Under the pieces are notes generated by a model, which searched no databases, was not told the DNA's origin, and was given only the letters and a program-made list of their open reading frames with translations. Both the position numbers and the translations under genes were made by a program. From Halomicrobium urmianum (GTDB taxonomy: Archaea > Halobacteriota > Halobacteria > Halobacteriales > Haloarculaceae), in the NCBI RefSeq assembly GCF_020217425.1, contig NZ_CP084090.1, forward strand, positions 496,001-560,000: a stretch of DNA of 64,000 nucleotides, in the 5' to 3' direction. Position 1 is the stretch's first letter. Each line of letters starts with the position of its first letter. Positions 35,754-41,750 of this stretch are shown here, piece after piece.

Positions 35754-35876
35754 TTACTCCGGGAGTTCTTGCCGCCCGTCTATGAAGCAATTCGCACAGG
35801 GGAAGTCGTCGGAAAGAATGACACAGTCACACTCCCCATTGTACGGGTCGGCTTTGCACTCGCATTCTGCGGACAC
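35754..35876 (-). CDS. Cys-rich zinc micro-protein (40 residues)
   Basis: GTG start with GGGAG five bases upstream. MSAECECKADPYNGECDCVI, then LSDDFPCANCFIDGRQELPE: cysteines at 5, 7, 16, 18, 27 and 30, in CxC, CxC and CxxC pairs. This matches the small zinc-binding proteins with CxxC pairs reported as numerous in haloarchaea. A plus-strand frame over the same bases (35724-35975) has no such pattern. It could open a minus-strand operon with the next two frames. Confidence 0.55.
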   Translation of the reverse strand: MSAECECKADPYNGECDCVILSDDFPCANCFIDGRQELPE

Positions 35877-35920
35877 AAGACTCCCATTACGGGGTCAGGT
35901 AGTCTACATTTCAGAGTAAC

Positions 35921-35945
35921 CCCACATAGAGGGGCAGAGAATCAC
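35921..35945 (+). repeat. element repeat, copy 3 (forward)
   Basis: CCCACATAGAGGGGCAGAGA followed by ATCAC, with a short inverted partner GCTCTATGATAG at 35951-35962. Confidence 0.6.
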
Positions 35946-36085
35946 GACCGGCTCTATGATAGAAATCCCCATTAAGACTTGATGCACACAGTATGTCTAC
36001 CTGAGTAAAGACTCAAAGTTTGGAAGTTGAGTCATTGGTAATTAGTTTGATAAGAACTATAGGGATGTAATGCGTACAGATTTGC

Positions 36086-36643
36086 ATGGCTACTACTGGT
36101 ACATCCTCATTCCATATCTACTATCGAATACGTGGAACAGTGGGAACTCCATCGCCCCGTGATCACATTATCAAAGACGGCGAAGCACTCTGTAATTATG
36201 GTGTGTCCGTCCCTGATGAAAAATCTTTGAAGCCGCTTAGCGAGGTATCTAAATCTGAGTGGGCGGTTAATCTCAGTGGCTACTCCAACCTATGTGATGA
36301 GTGTTCTAAATCAATTGACTATTACGATCTCATTCCGGGCGACCTTCCGGAGGAGCCACCAGAGTTCGATTGTCCCGTTTGTGGAGAGACAGCAGATTCT
36401 GTGGACTTCACATTCAGCACCGCCCTCATTCACCATAAATCAGATGAGTCGTTTCGTCGGTCGTTTGAGACGCACAAGATCCCGCGAGAGTTGTATGATG
36501 TATGGCGGACAAACCCCGATGAGCCATTGACCTATCCAAGTCTTAAGGAGTTCATCGACGATAACCCTCAAGTATTCCGACCCGAAGAATATCGGCAAGA
36601 CAAAATCGAAGCACAAATGCGGAACGAAAATATGGAAAACTAA
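36086..36643 (+). CDS. zinc-ribbon protein of the element
   Basis: 185 residues. C70 and C73 (LCDEC) with C96 and C99 (DCPVCGE) form a probable four-Cys zinc ribbon in the middle; the C-terminal half is charged and helical. Codons are A+T-rich relative to the host. An A+T-rich stretch with ACTATAGG lies about 28 bases upstream. No known family; zinc ribbons of this sort bind nucleic acid or act as protein adaptors. Confidence 0.65.
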   Translation: MATTGTSSFHIYYRIRGTVGTPSPRDHIIKDGEALCNYGVSVPDEKSLKPLSEVSKSEWAVNLSGYSNLCDECSKSIDYYDLIPGDLPEEPPEFDCPVCGETADSVDFTFSTALIHHKSDESFRRSFETHKIPRELYDVWRTNPDEPLTYPSLKEFIDDNPQVFRPEEYRQDKIEAQMRNENMEN

Positions 36644-36690
36644 TATTAAAACAGCTCTCCGTCAGGGCTGTGTAAGGCATAACTCGCTCT

Positions 36691-36873
36691 ATGGGGAAGA
36701 ATCCAGAGAATATTGATCAAGTCCTTCGTCCTATTGATAATTCTGCTAATCATCAGCGGCTTGCAAGAGGAGAAATTCCCAATGGAGTAAATCCGGTGAG
36801 TGACCGACGTAAAGTTCTGCAAAAGAACCATATGGTATTCCGTGAGGTGCTTCATCAGGTTATCTCGGTATAA
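36691..36873 (+). CDS. doubtful 60-residue reading frame
   Basis: MGKNPENIDQVLRPIDNSAN at the start, no recognised motif, no clear ribosome site, and a competing minus-strand frame covers the same bases. Listed only because nothing else occupies the stretch. Confidence 0.2.
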   Translation: MGKNPENIDQVLRPIDNSANHQRLARGEIPNGVNPVSDRRKVLQKNHMVFREVLHQVISV

Positions 36874-36900
36874 CTATGCATAGAGTGGCAGTGGATTCAT
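36873..36900 (+). repeat. element repeat, copy 4 (forward)
   Basis: ACTATGCATAGAGTGGCAGT followed by GGATTCAT; keeps the GCATAGAG core and GGCAGTG segment. Confidence 0.6.
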
Positions 36901-37033
36901 CTTCCAGAATTATATAATACTAAGAGTTTTGGTATATTGGGCTGGCGACTATACCTCCTTTCTATCTCGCTCTCTACTGTCGCTTACTTGTTGTATTGAG
37001 GGTACCATACATACTACTATACTATTATATAAC

Positions 37034-37077
37034 ACTGCATAGAGGAAGTTGAGTCATACACTCCCCCTCTATGCAGT
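37034..37077. repeat. element repeat, copies 5 and 6 (perfect inverted pair)
   Basis: ACTGCATAGAGG (37034-37045) and CCTCTATGCAGT (37066-37077) are exact complements separated by 20 bases, making a 44-base hairpin or bipartite site in A+T-rich DNA. Confidence 0.75.
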
Positions 37078-37180
37078 AATACACCAAAAATATTAGATAG
37101 ATATCACAGGATGAAGGAAACTGCTAATAGTAACAGTTACCGCTGACAGTGAGAGGACATAAGGCGTTGATAGAGACTTA

Positions 37181-37190
37181 GAAGTATATC
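37181..37190 (+). promoter_or_regulatory. TATA-like site before the 57-codon frame
   Basis: GAAGTATATC ends 18 bases upstream of the ATG at 37209, short but acceptable for a leaderless start. Confidence 0.35.
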
Positions 37191-37208
37191 CAGTATGGAG
37201 CCAAAGAG

Positions 37209-37382
37209 ATGGAGCAAACGAAGAGCGGGATCTGGTTGACCCACCAAACCAATTTTAAGCACGTTGAGGCACCTCCCACAGAGTATTTGCAAATCCCGAA
37301 GGGCATCTATCATCTTGGGGATCTAAGCGGCACACCGGGCAATCTATGCCGATGTTCCCAGTTAGAAGCTACGGAATCATAA
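37209..37382 (+). CDS. possible 57-residue protein
   Basis: MEQTKSGIWLTHQTNFKHVE, then APPTEYLQIPKGIYHLGDLS, with two cysteines near the C-terminus (CRC). Composition is protein-like and different from chance frames in this A+T-rich arm, and a TATA-like site stands close upstream. No family recognised. Confidence 0.4.
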   Translation: MEQTKSGIWLTHQTNFKHVEAPPTEYLQIPKGIYHLGDLSGTPGNLCRCSQLEATES

Positions 37383-37683
37383 GTTAGCGTATGTTATTAG
37401 AATAGTACCAGTATTATTATGTATGGGGTTAGAACATTGGGTCAACTGGAAACGTTGTAGGTAGGAAAGTTCGTCTGCGAAATTTTCCCTCTCAGGTCAG
37501 GGATCCGAGGTAACTGAGCGACCTGTTTTCACAAGCTCTGGAAGAAGGAAAACAGGGCGCATGGAGTACTGGCCAAACTGTGATGGGTTCGGAAGGACAT
37601 CACCCCCTCTATGCATCTAATCAGAGGATCGAACGTCTATGCAGCTACCATAAAAAATCGGGCCCTTCCGTTTGGAAGGTCCC
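37383..37683. other. A+T-rich right arm of the element, second part
   Basis: No gene seen. Contains TATA-like runs at 37388-37420, inverted repeat copies at 37603-37616 (CCCCCTCTATGCAT) and 37635-37646, and the terminator of the next gene. Confidence 0.4.
37603..37616 (-). repeat. element repeat, copy 7 (inverted)
   Basis: ATGCATAGAGGGGG on the minus strand; a weaker companion CTATGCAG lies at 37637-37644. Confidence 0.55.
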
Positions 37684-37684
37684 T
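37652..37684 (-). terminator. terminator of the 58-residue gene
   Basis: On the minus strand GGGACCTTCC-AAA-CGGAAGGGCCC forms a hairpin immediately followed by GATTTTTT. It begins at the stop codon of the 37684-37860 gene. Confidence 0.65.
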
Positions 37685-37860
37685 TAGGCGAACAGCTCTT
37701 CCGCATCGACGTCCATCATCTGGGAAGTTGGGCTGTCCAGAGATTCAGAGAAGGGTGTATACTCCTCCTCAAATGTGGCGAGAACTTCTTCGTTCTGGGC
37801 GATGAGACGTTCAACATCAAGAGCAACAGTGTCGATCTCGCTGGTTGATTTACTTCCCAT
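37684..37860 (-). CDS. acidic 58-residue micro-protein
   Basis: ATG with AAAGGA just upstream. MGSKSTSEIDTVALDVERLI, then AQNEEVLATFEEEYTPFSES, ending MMDVDAEELFA. Amphipathic, strongly acidic, no Cys. A hairpin-plus-T terminator follows the stop, supporting a real gene. Size and charge would suit an antitoxin, anti-restriction or adaptor protein, but no family is recognised. Confidence 0.6.
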   Translation of the reverse strand: MGSKSTSEIDTVALDVERLIAQNEEVLATFEEEYTPFSESLDSPTSQMMDVDAEELFA

Positions 37861-37954
37861 CCTTTACAAGTCTTGGCTGGAGCATTGTTGATCCATCGAT
37901 CACTGATCAATCATCCTTCCTCTCTAACAGAAACAGTAAGGGGGATTTCTGCTA

Positions 37955-38074
37955 TCATGCGCGAGGCTTGTCTGTGACTTCGTTTCGGTTCTGATCTTCT
38001 TCCCACCCAATCTCCCTGTCGGCTTTTCCGAGAATAGCAGAGGCAATAGATCGGACTTCACCGTCGCGCGTCAT
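37955..38074 (-). CDS. possible 39-residue protein near attR
   Basis: MTRDGEVRSIASAILGKADR, then EIGWEEDQNRNEVTDKPRA. The frame is open upstream (QLTLLRYQ before the Met), so the true start may be further right or the gene may be a fragment. It precedes the 58-residue gene on the same strand by 94 bases. Confidence 0.35.
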   Translation of the reverse strand: MTRDGEVRSIASAILGKADREIGWEEDQNRNEVTDKPRA

Positions 38075-38278
38075 TTGGTAGCGAAGTAATGTAAGCTGAG
38101 GAGGAGTGCTTAAAACCGGGATAATTCGCGTTTTAGTGGTTTGATGGTGTCCTGTGGGGTATCGTGGTGCCCCGGGTGGGGAACCTTTAAGTGGATCGTG
38201 GAGTGATTTGTCATCAAGAGCGGCTGAGTGGTTTGGTTTGCGGCGAATGGTACCGTTACCCCGCGCGAAGCGCGGGGA
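38075..38278. other. right terminus of the element
   Basis: No gene seen. A GC hairpin CCCCGCGCGAAGCGCGGGG at 38259-38277 directly adjoins attR and might act as a terminator or as part of the recombination site. Confidence 0.4.
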
Positions 38279-38333
38279 GGTATCACAGGACCCTGCCACG
38301 GTCCTAACGGGGGTTCAAATCCCCCCCACCGCA
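38279..38333 (+). repeat. attR core repeat (55 bp), truncated tRNA-Gly copy
   Basis: Identical to 24459-24513. It lacks the tRNA 5' acceptor and D-arm start, so it is not a working tRNA gene but the right junction of the element. Confidence 0.93.
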
Positions 38334-38402
38334 CTTCTTCGATATTAAATTACCAGCGCCGAGTCTCGTCTCGGCGCTATACCGATATCGTTGTGTGCGT
38401 GA

Positions 38403-38465
38403 GGGGGATTTGAATCAGACCACGAGCGAACGGAGTGAGCGAAGTGGGCGTGGTTCAAATCCCCC
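38403..38465. repeat. inverted repeat built from tRNA-Gly T-arm sequence
   Basis: GGGGGATTTGAA (38403-38414) and TTCAAATCCCCC (38454-38465) are exact complements, extended inside by ACCACG/CGTGGT. The loop carries GAGCGAACGGAGTGAGCGAA. Confidence 0.7.
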
Positions 38466-38472
38466 CACCGCA
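38452..38472 (+). repeat. second tRNA-Gly 3'-end remnant
   Basis: GGTTCAAATCCCCCCACCGC plus A copies the last 22 bases of tRNA-Gly with one C missing. It lies 119 bases beyond the end of attR, as an older integration junction would. Confidence 0.6.
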
Positions 38473-38731
38473 TACTTTTGCGACGAACTAATCACGGCGA
38501 GCACCGCGTAGCGTGTGCTCGCTATTCGTGAGTCGCAGTATGCAGCGTGGGATTTGAGCCCTGCAAGTCACAGCCCGGGGACCGACTGCTGTGTGTCGCC
38601 CACTGTACCGACGAGAGAGCCAGCAGAACCTGACAGACGTGGGGGCTTCGGTACCGTCACCCACAGTTTTAGGAAGACCGAGGTCTATCCTTCGTATCGG
38701 CCGAAGCAAAATAGTTGTCGGATGCACCACC

Positions 38732-38753
38732 TTTATGATTAGACGCGTCTAAT
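38732..38753 (+). promoter_or_regulatory. TATA box and 16-bp palindromic operator of the GDT1-like gene
   Basis: TTTATGAT (38732-38739) overlaps the perfect palindrome ATTAGACGCGTCTAAT (38738-38753). Half-sites TTAGAC/GTCTAA resemble the TTAGG-type sites of DtxR-family metalloregulators. A bound protein would cover the TATA box. Confidence 0.5.
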
Positions 38754-38819
38754 TCTCTGGTAACTCGGATGAAATTCCTGTTTCGGCGGACGAGCGGATG
38801 CCCGGTTCGGCGGTCCGCT

Positions 38820-38882
38820 ATGAGCGAACTGACGGCCAGTGGCGAGGAGGTGACCGCCGCGTGGAGGCGTGGCTCCAGGTAG
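38820..38882 (+). CDS. possible 20-codon leader ORF overlapping the GDT1 start
   Basis: ATG to TAG reading MSELTASGEEVTAAWRRGSR; it covers the ribosome site and start of the next gene in another frame. An ATG at 38769 in the same frame would give 37 codons. Coupling is possible; the peptide itself may be meaningless. Confidence 0.25.
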   Translation: MSELTASGEEVTAAWRRGSR

Positions 38883-39580
38883 CGGCCGTCGCGTTCGTCG
38901 CCCAGTTGAGCGTCCTACCCGGCGAGAAAGTGCAGTTCATCATCGCCGGCCTGTCGACGCGGTTCCACCCGCTACTGGTCGTCTCGGCGGCGGGCACGGC
39001 CTTCGCCGGCTGGACGGCGCTAGAGATCATCTTCGGCCAGTACCTCCAGCGGGCGCTGTCGCCGTTCCTGCTCGACATGTTGACGGCGGGCCTGTTCCTG
39101 CTGTTCGCCGTCATGCTGTACCGGTCCGCACCGGCGTCCGACGAGTCGCCGGCGGAGACCGACGGCGGCATGCTGATGGCGGGCCCGGGCGAACTCGACG
39201 TCCGCGTGCCCGTCGTGGACTGGAAGGTCCCCAACCGCCTCCGGGGCTTCGTGCCGATCTTCGCGATGATGGCCTTCGGCGAGTTCGGCGACAAGACCCA
39301 GCTCGTGACCATCGGGCTCGCCGCGCAGTACTCCGCCGGAACGGCCATCTGGGCCGGCGAGATGGCCGCGATCATCCCGATCAGCCTCGCCAACGCCTAC
39401 TTCTTCCACCGGTTCGCCGGCCAGTTCGACGTCCGGAAGGCCCACTACGCGGGCGCGGCGATGTTCGCCTTCTTCGGGATCGACACGCTTCAGGCGAAGG
39501 TGACCGGCGTGTCCGTCTGGGAGCAGGGCGTCGAGTTCGTCGGGGCGGCGGTCGGCGACGTCCTCGCTGCGATCGTGTGA
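38861..39580 (+). CDS. TMEM165/GDT1-family (UPF0016) cation exporter
   Basis: 239 residues from a GTG preceded by GGAGGTGA (38847-38854); an ATG at 38798 is in frame but lacks a ribosome site and adds a hydrophilic leader unlike the family. Two homologous halves of three helices each: the second has the full EFGDKTQ signature (GEFGDKTQLVTIGLA), the first a weakened PGEKVQF. Family members export Mn2+ or exchange Ca2+/H+. The DtxR-like palindrome upstream favours Mn2+, by inference. Confidence 0.85.
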   Translation: MEAWLQVAAVAFVAQLSVLPGEKVQFIIAGLSTRFHPLLVVSAAGTAFAGWTALEIIFGQYLQRALSPFLLDMLTAGLFLLFAVMLYRSAPASDESPAETDGGMLMAGPGELDVRVPVVDWKVPNRLRGFVPIFAMMAFGEFGDKTQLVTIGLAAQYSAGTAIWAGEMAAIIPISLANAYFFHRFAGQFDVRKAHYAGAAMFAFFGIDTLQAKVTGVSVWEQGVEFVGAAVGDVLAAIV

Positions 39581-39651
39581 TCTGCGGGTCCGCCACGGAC
39601 CTGGGGCGATCGCTCGTATGATTTAGGACGGGTGCGGTCGAACCTCTGCAC

Positions 39652-39966
39652 ATGACCTGCATCGGCTTCCTGTCGGTCGCACCGGTCGTCGAGGGCAGCA
39701 TGTCCGAGTACGTCGCCGACGCCGTGGCGGCCCTGGAGGAGTTCGACGTCGAGTACGAGACGACGCCGATGGGCACCATCATCGAGGCCGAGGACAGTCG
39801 GGCGCTGTTCGACGCCGCCCACGCCGCCCACGAGGCCGTCGACCACGACCGGGTCGAGACGTTCCTCAAGATAGACGACAAGCGGACCGTCGACCAGCGC
39901 GCCGCGGACAAGGTCGACGCCGTCGAGGAGCACCTGGGTCGGCCGGCGCGGAGCGACGCCGAGTAA
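39652..39966 (+). CDS. MTH1187-type thiamine-binding protein
   Basis: 104 residues with the compact ferredoxin-like fold of the MTH1187/YqgV family (DUF77): IGFLSVAPVVEGSMSEYVAD at the start and EYETTPMGTIIEAED in the second strand. Family members bind thiamin-like molecules; here the exact ligand is not known. It stands alone, followed 26 bases later by an acetyltransferase gene. Confidence 0.85.
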   Translation: MTCIGFLSVAPVVEGSMSEYVADAVAALEEFDVEYETTPMGTIIEAEDSRALFDAAHAAHEAVDHDRVETFLKIDDKRTVDQRAADKVDAVEEHLGRPARSDAE

Positions 39967-39992
39967 CGAACCGAACCGGAGTCCACAGTCAG

Positions 39993-40436
39993 ATGGTCAC
40001 GGCCAGAACGGTCCGGGAGGGGGAACTGGACCAGCTACTGGCGCTGTACCGGATGCTGAATCCGGACGATCCGGAGCTCGAACCCGACGACGTCGCGGAC
40101 CAGTGGCCGGAGATACTGTCCGACGACGCGATCGAGATCGTCGTCGTGGAGGAGGACGGGCGACTGGTCGCGTCCTGCGTCCTCTCGGTAACGCCGAACC
40201 TGACCAGGAGAGCCCGTCCGTTCGCCCTGATCGAGAACGTCGTCACCCGCGAGGGCTACAGGGGAAACGGGTTCGGAAAGCAGTGCGTGCGGGCCGCGGT
40301 CGATATGGCCGAGCAGCGAGGGTGCTACAAGGTGATGCTGCTGACGGGGACGGAGGAGGAGTGGAAGCTCTCCTTCTACGAGGACTGCGGCTTCGACCGA
40401 GCAGAGAAGACGGGGTTCGTCTGCGATCAGCGGTAG
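39993..40436 (+). CDS. GNAT-family N-acetyltransferase
   Basis: 147 residues. The acetyl-CoA loop EGYRGNGFGKQCVRAA (about residues 89-104) has the Q/R-x-x-G-x-G/A pattern, and FYEDCGFDRAEKTGF forms the last strand-helix. Substrate unknown. The gene may be read with the MTH1187-type gene. Confidence 0.88.
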   Translation: MVTARTVREGELDQLLALYRMLNPDDPELEPDDVADQWPEILSDDAIEIVVVEEDGRLVASCVLSVTPNLTRRARPFALIENVVTREGYRGNGFGKQCVRAAVDMAEQRGCYKVMLLTGTEEEWKLSFYEDCGFDRAEKTGFVCDQR

Positions 40437-40492
40437 CGGAGTGGCTACTGACGGGGTGTAGCGACGGGTGGCCGGGGACGTCCCGGGCTGCC

Positions 40493-41287
40493 TCAGACCG
40501 TATCGCCCGTGCCGCGACCGGAGGGATTGCGCTCGATGGTCGGGATCTCGCCGGTCTCGACGAGGCTCTTGAACCGGTTGAGCGCCGTGCCGACGAGTGT
40601 CTCCGGGACGACACCCATTCTGGAGAGCGCCCGGTTCCCAAGGGGACCGCCTGGCGGGTCGAAGCGGACCTGGAGGCGGACCTCGGTGCCCCTGTCCCCG
40701 GAGGCCGGCTGCGCGCGAACCGAGCCTTCCATGGGGAGCGGCGAGTCCGGGACCGATTCCCAGCGCAGCAGCTCGTCCGGCCGCTCCTCGACGACGCGCG
40801 TCTCCCAGGAGATCTGCCGACCCGTCGGGGCGGAGACGGTCCAGCGCAGGCGCTCGTCGCCGCGGGACTCGACGTCGACGGCGTCGCTGACGATCTGGTC
40901 GAGCCGGCCGGCGTCCCGCCAGTACTCCAGCAGATCCGCCGCGTCGCCCTGTACGGTGACCGACCGGTCGACCGTCACCGCGTCTGGCGAGGCCCCGGAA
41001 CCTGAGTGGTCGGTGCCGGACCCGACCGCCGACAGCAGCGAGTCGAACGGGCGGCCCCTGCCGTTGATCCCGCTGTAGAGGAAGGCCACGCCGGCGGCGG
41101 TCAGCGCCACGCCGCGCAGCGACCACCGCCTGAGACCCATGACGAACAGCGCTCCACCGGCAAGCGACGCGACCGCCCGCGCTTTCGTGGTGTCGCCAGT
41201 GCGACCGCCCTGCGAGCGGGAGCGAGAGCGCCGTTCGACCGGCGGTGGCTCCGCGTCGGACGGGGCGTCCCGTCGGGGCGTACTCAT
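40493..41287 (-). CDS. SRPBCC (polyketide cyclase/CoxG-like) protein with membrane N-terminus
   Basis: 264 residues from MSTPRRDAPSDAEPPPVERR. Residues of about 35-85 contain two hydrophobic stretches (VASLAGGALFVMGL and GVALTAAGVAFLYSG), then an SRPBCC fold (VTVDRSVTVQGDAADLLEYW to the end). This pairing is common in halophiles and actinobacteria as a presumed lipid- or hydrophobic-ligand carrier at the membrane. Longer upstream frames are not supported. Confidence 0.8.
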   Translation of the reverse strand: MSTPRRDAPSDAEPPPVERRSRSRSQGGRTGDTTKARAVASLAGGALFVMGLRRWSLRGVALTAAGVAFLYSGINGRGRPFDSLLSAVGSGTDHSGSGASPDAVTVDRSVTVQGDAADLLEYWRDAGRLDQIVSDAVDVESRGDERLRWTVSAPTGRQISWETRVVEERPDELLRWESVPDSPLPMEGSVRAQPASGDRGTEVRLQVRFDPPGGPLGNRALSRMGVVPETLVGTALNRFKSLVETGEIPTIERNPSGRGTGDTV

Positions 41288-41459
41288 CGGCGTCGGTCGA
41301 TCGACGGGGACGATCGATGTGCGGTACGGTAGATCATGAGACGTCGGTAACGACAGCCGGAATCCGAAAAGGGCCTCGGCCTGCAGACGCAGGGCCCTCG
41401 TGACCGCTACTACGGCGAAAGACCGGTGAAATTTTGTGCCGGGGTACCAACGCCCGTGC

Positions 41460-41687
41460 ATGGCCGGACCGACGCTGCTGGAGTTCGTCGTCGGGATCGT
41501 CGCCCTCGTCCTCGGCGTGCTGTGGGTGGCGTACCCGATGAAGATGATACGGCTCCAGGCGAAGATATCGTACATCGGGGACCCCGACCCCGGCGGGCCG
41601 CGAACCGACCGCCAGCGACGGATTGGCCGCATCGGCGGCGTCGTGCTCGCGGCGTCCGGAGCCGCGCTGGCGGCCGGGCTGTTCTAA
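41460..41687 (+). CDS. small two-helix membrane protein
   Basis: 75 residues from MAGPTLLEFVVGIVALVLG: an N-terminal hydrophobic helix, a polar loop (QAKISYIGDPDPGGPRTDRQ) and a second helix ending GAALAAGLF. Family unknown to me. It precedes mch by 63 bases but mch has its own promoter. Confidence 0.7.
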   Translation: MAGPTLLEFVVGIVALVLGVLWVAYPMKMIRLQAKISYIGDPDPGGPRTDRQRRIGRIGGVVLAASGAALAAGLF

Positions 41688-41717
41688 CCGTTCCAGTGAT
41701 CGGGACGCTCTGACGGT

Positions 41718-41726
41718 GGGTATAAA
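41718..41726 (+). promoter_or_regulatory. mch promoter (TATA box)
   Basis: GGTATAAAC, centred 29 bases before the mch ATG. Confidence 0.6.
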
Positions 41727-41750
41727 CCGCAGGGCGGCGCATCCGGGGAC

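Larger units (their letters stand above)
36644..37208. other. A+T-rich right arm of the element, first part
   Basis: Low-GC DNA with several TATA-like runs (36908-36920, 37010-37035), two sets of the element repeat and a weak 60-codon frame. The 14-mer GGAAGTTGAGTCAT occurs at 37044-37057 and also at 36022-36035. No firm gene. Confidence 0.4.
24459..38333. mobile_element. tRNA-Gly-integrated genomic element, about 13.9 kb
   Basis: Bounded by the 55-bp direct repeat, with a tyrosine integrase as first gene beside the intact tRNA. Its cargo is a beta-family protein, a membrane protein disrupted by an IS, a type I restriction-modification operon with a metalloprotease, KOW/SH3-like and zinc proteins, and several micro-proteins. 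Base composition is lower in GC than the host and drops most from about 36 kb onwards. No replication, capsid or conjugation gene is recognisable, so it is either a defence-carrying island moved by its integrase or a decayed plasmid/provirus. Confidence 0.9.
38334..38768. other. host DNA between attR and the exporter gene
   Basis: 435 bases with no supported gene; frames here are Arg/Pro-rich. It holds a second tRNA-Gly 3' fragment in an inverted repeat and the promoter of the GDT1-like gene. Confidence 0.5.

Noticed and set aside
35724-35975. 83-codon plus-strand frame
   Set aside because: It overlaps the Cys-rich micro-protein on the other strand and ends inside an element repeat; no motif or ribosome site.
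38279-38333. second tRNA-Gly gene
   Set aside because: Only the 3' 55 bases exist; acceptor 5' strand and D arm are missing, so it is an att site.
38515-38742. 75-codon plus-strand frame downstream of attR
   Set aside because: No motif, no ribosome site, and its end overlaps the exporter promoter.
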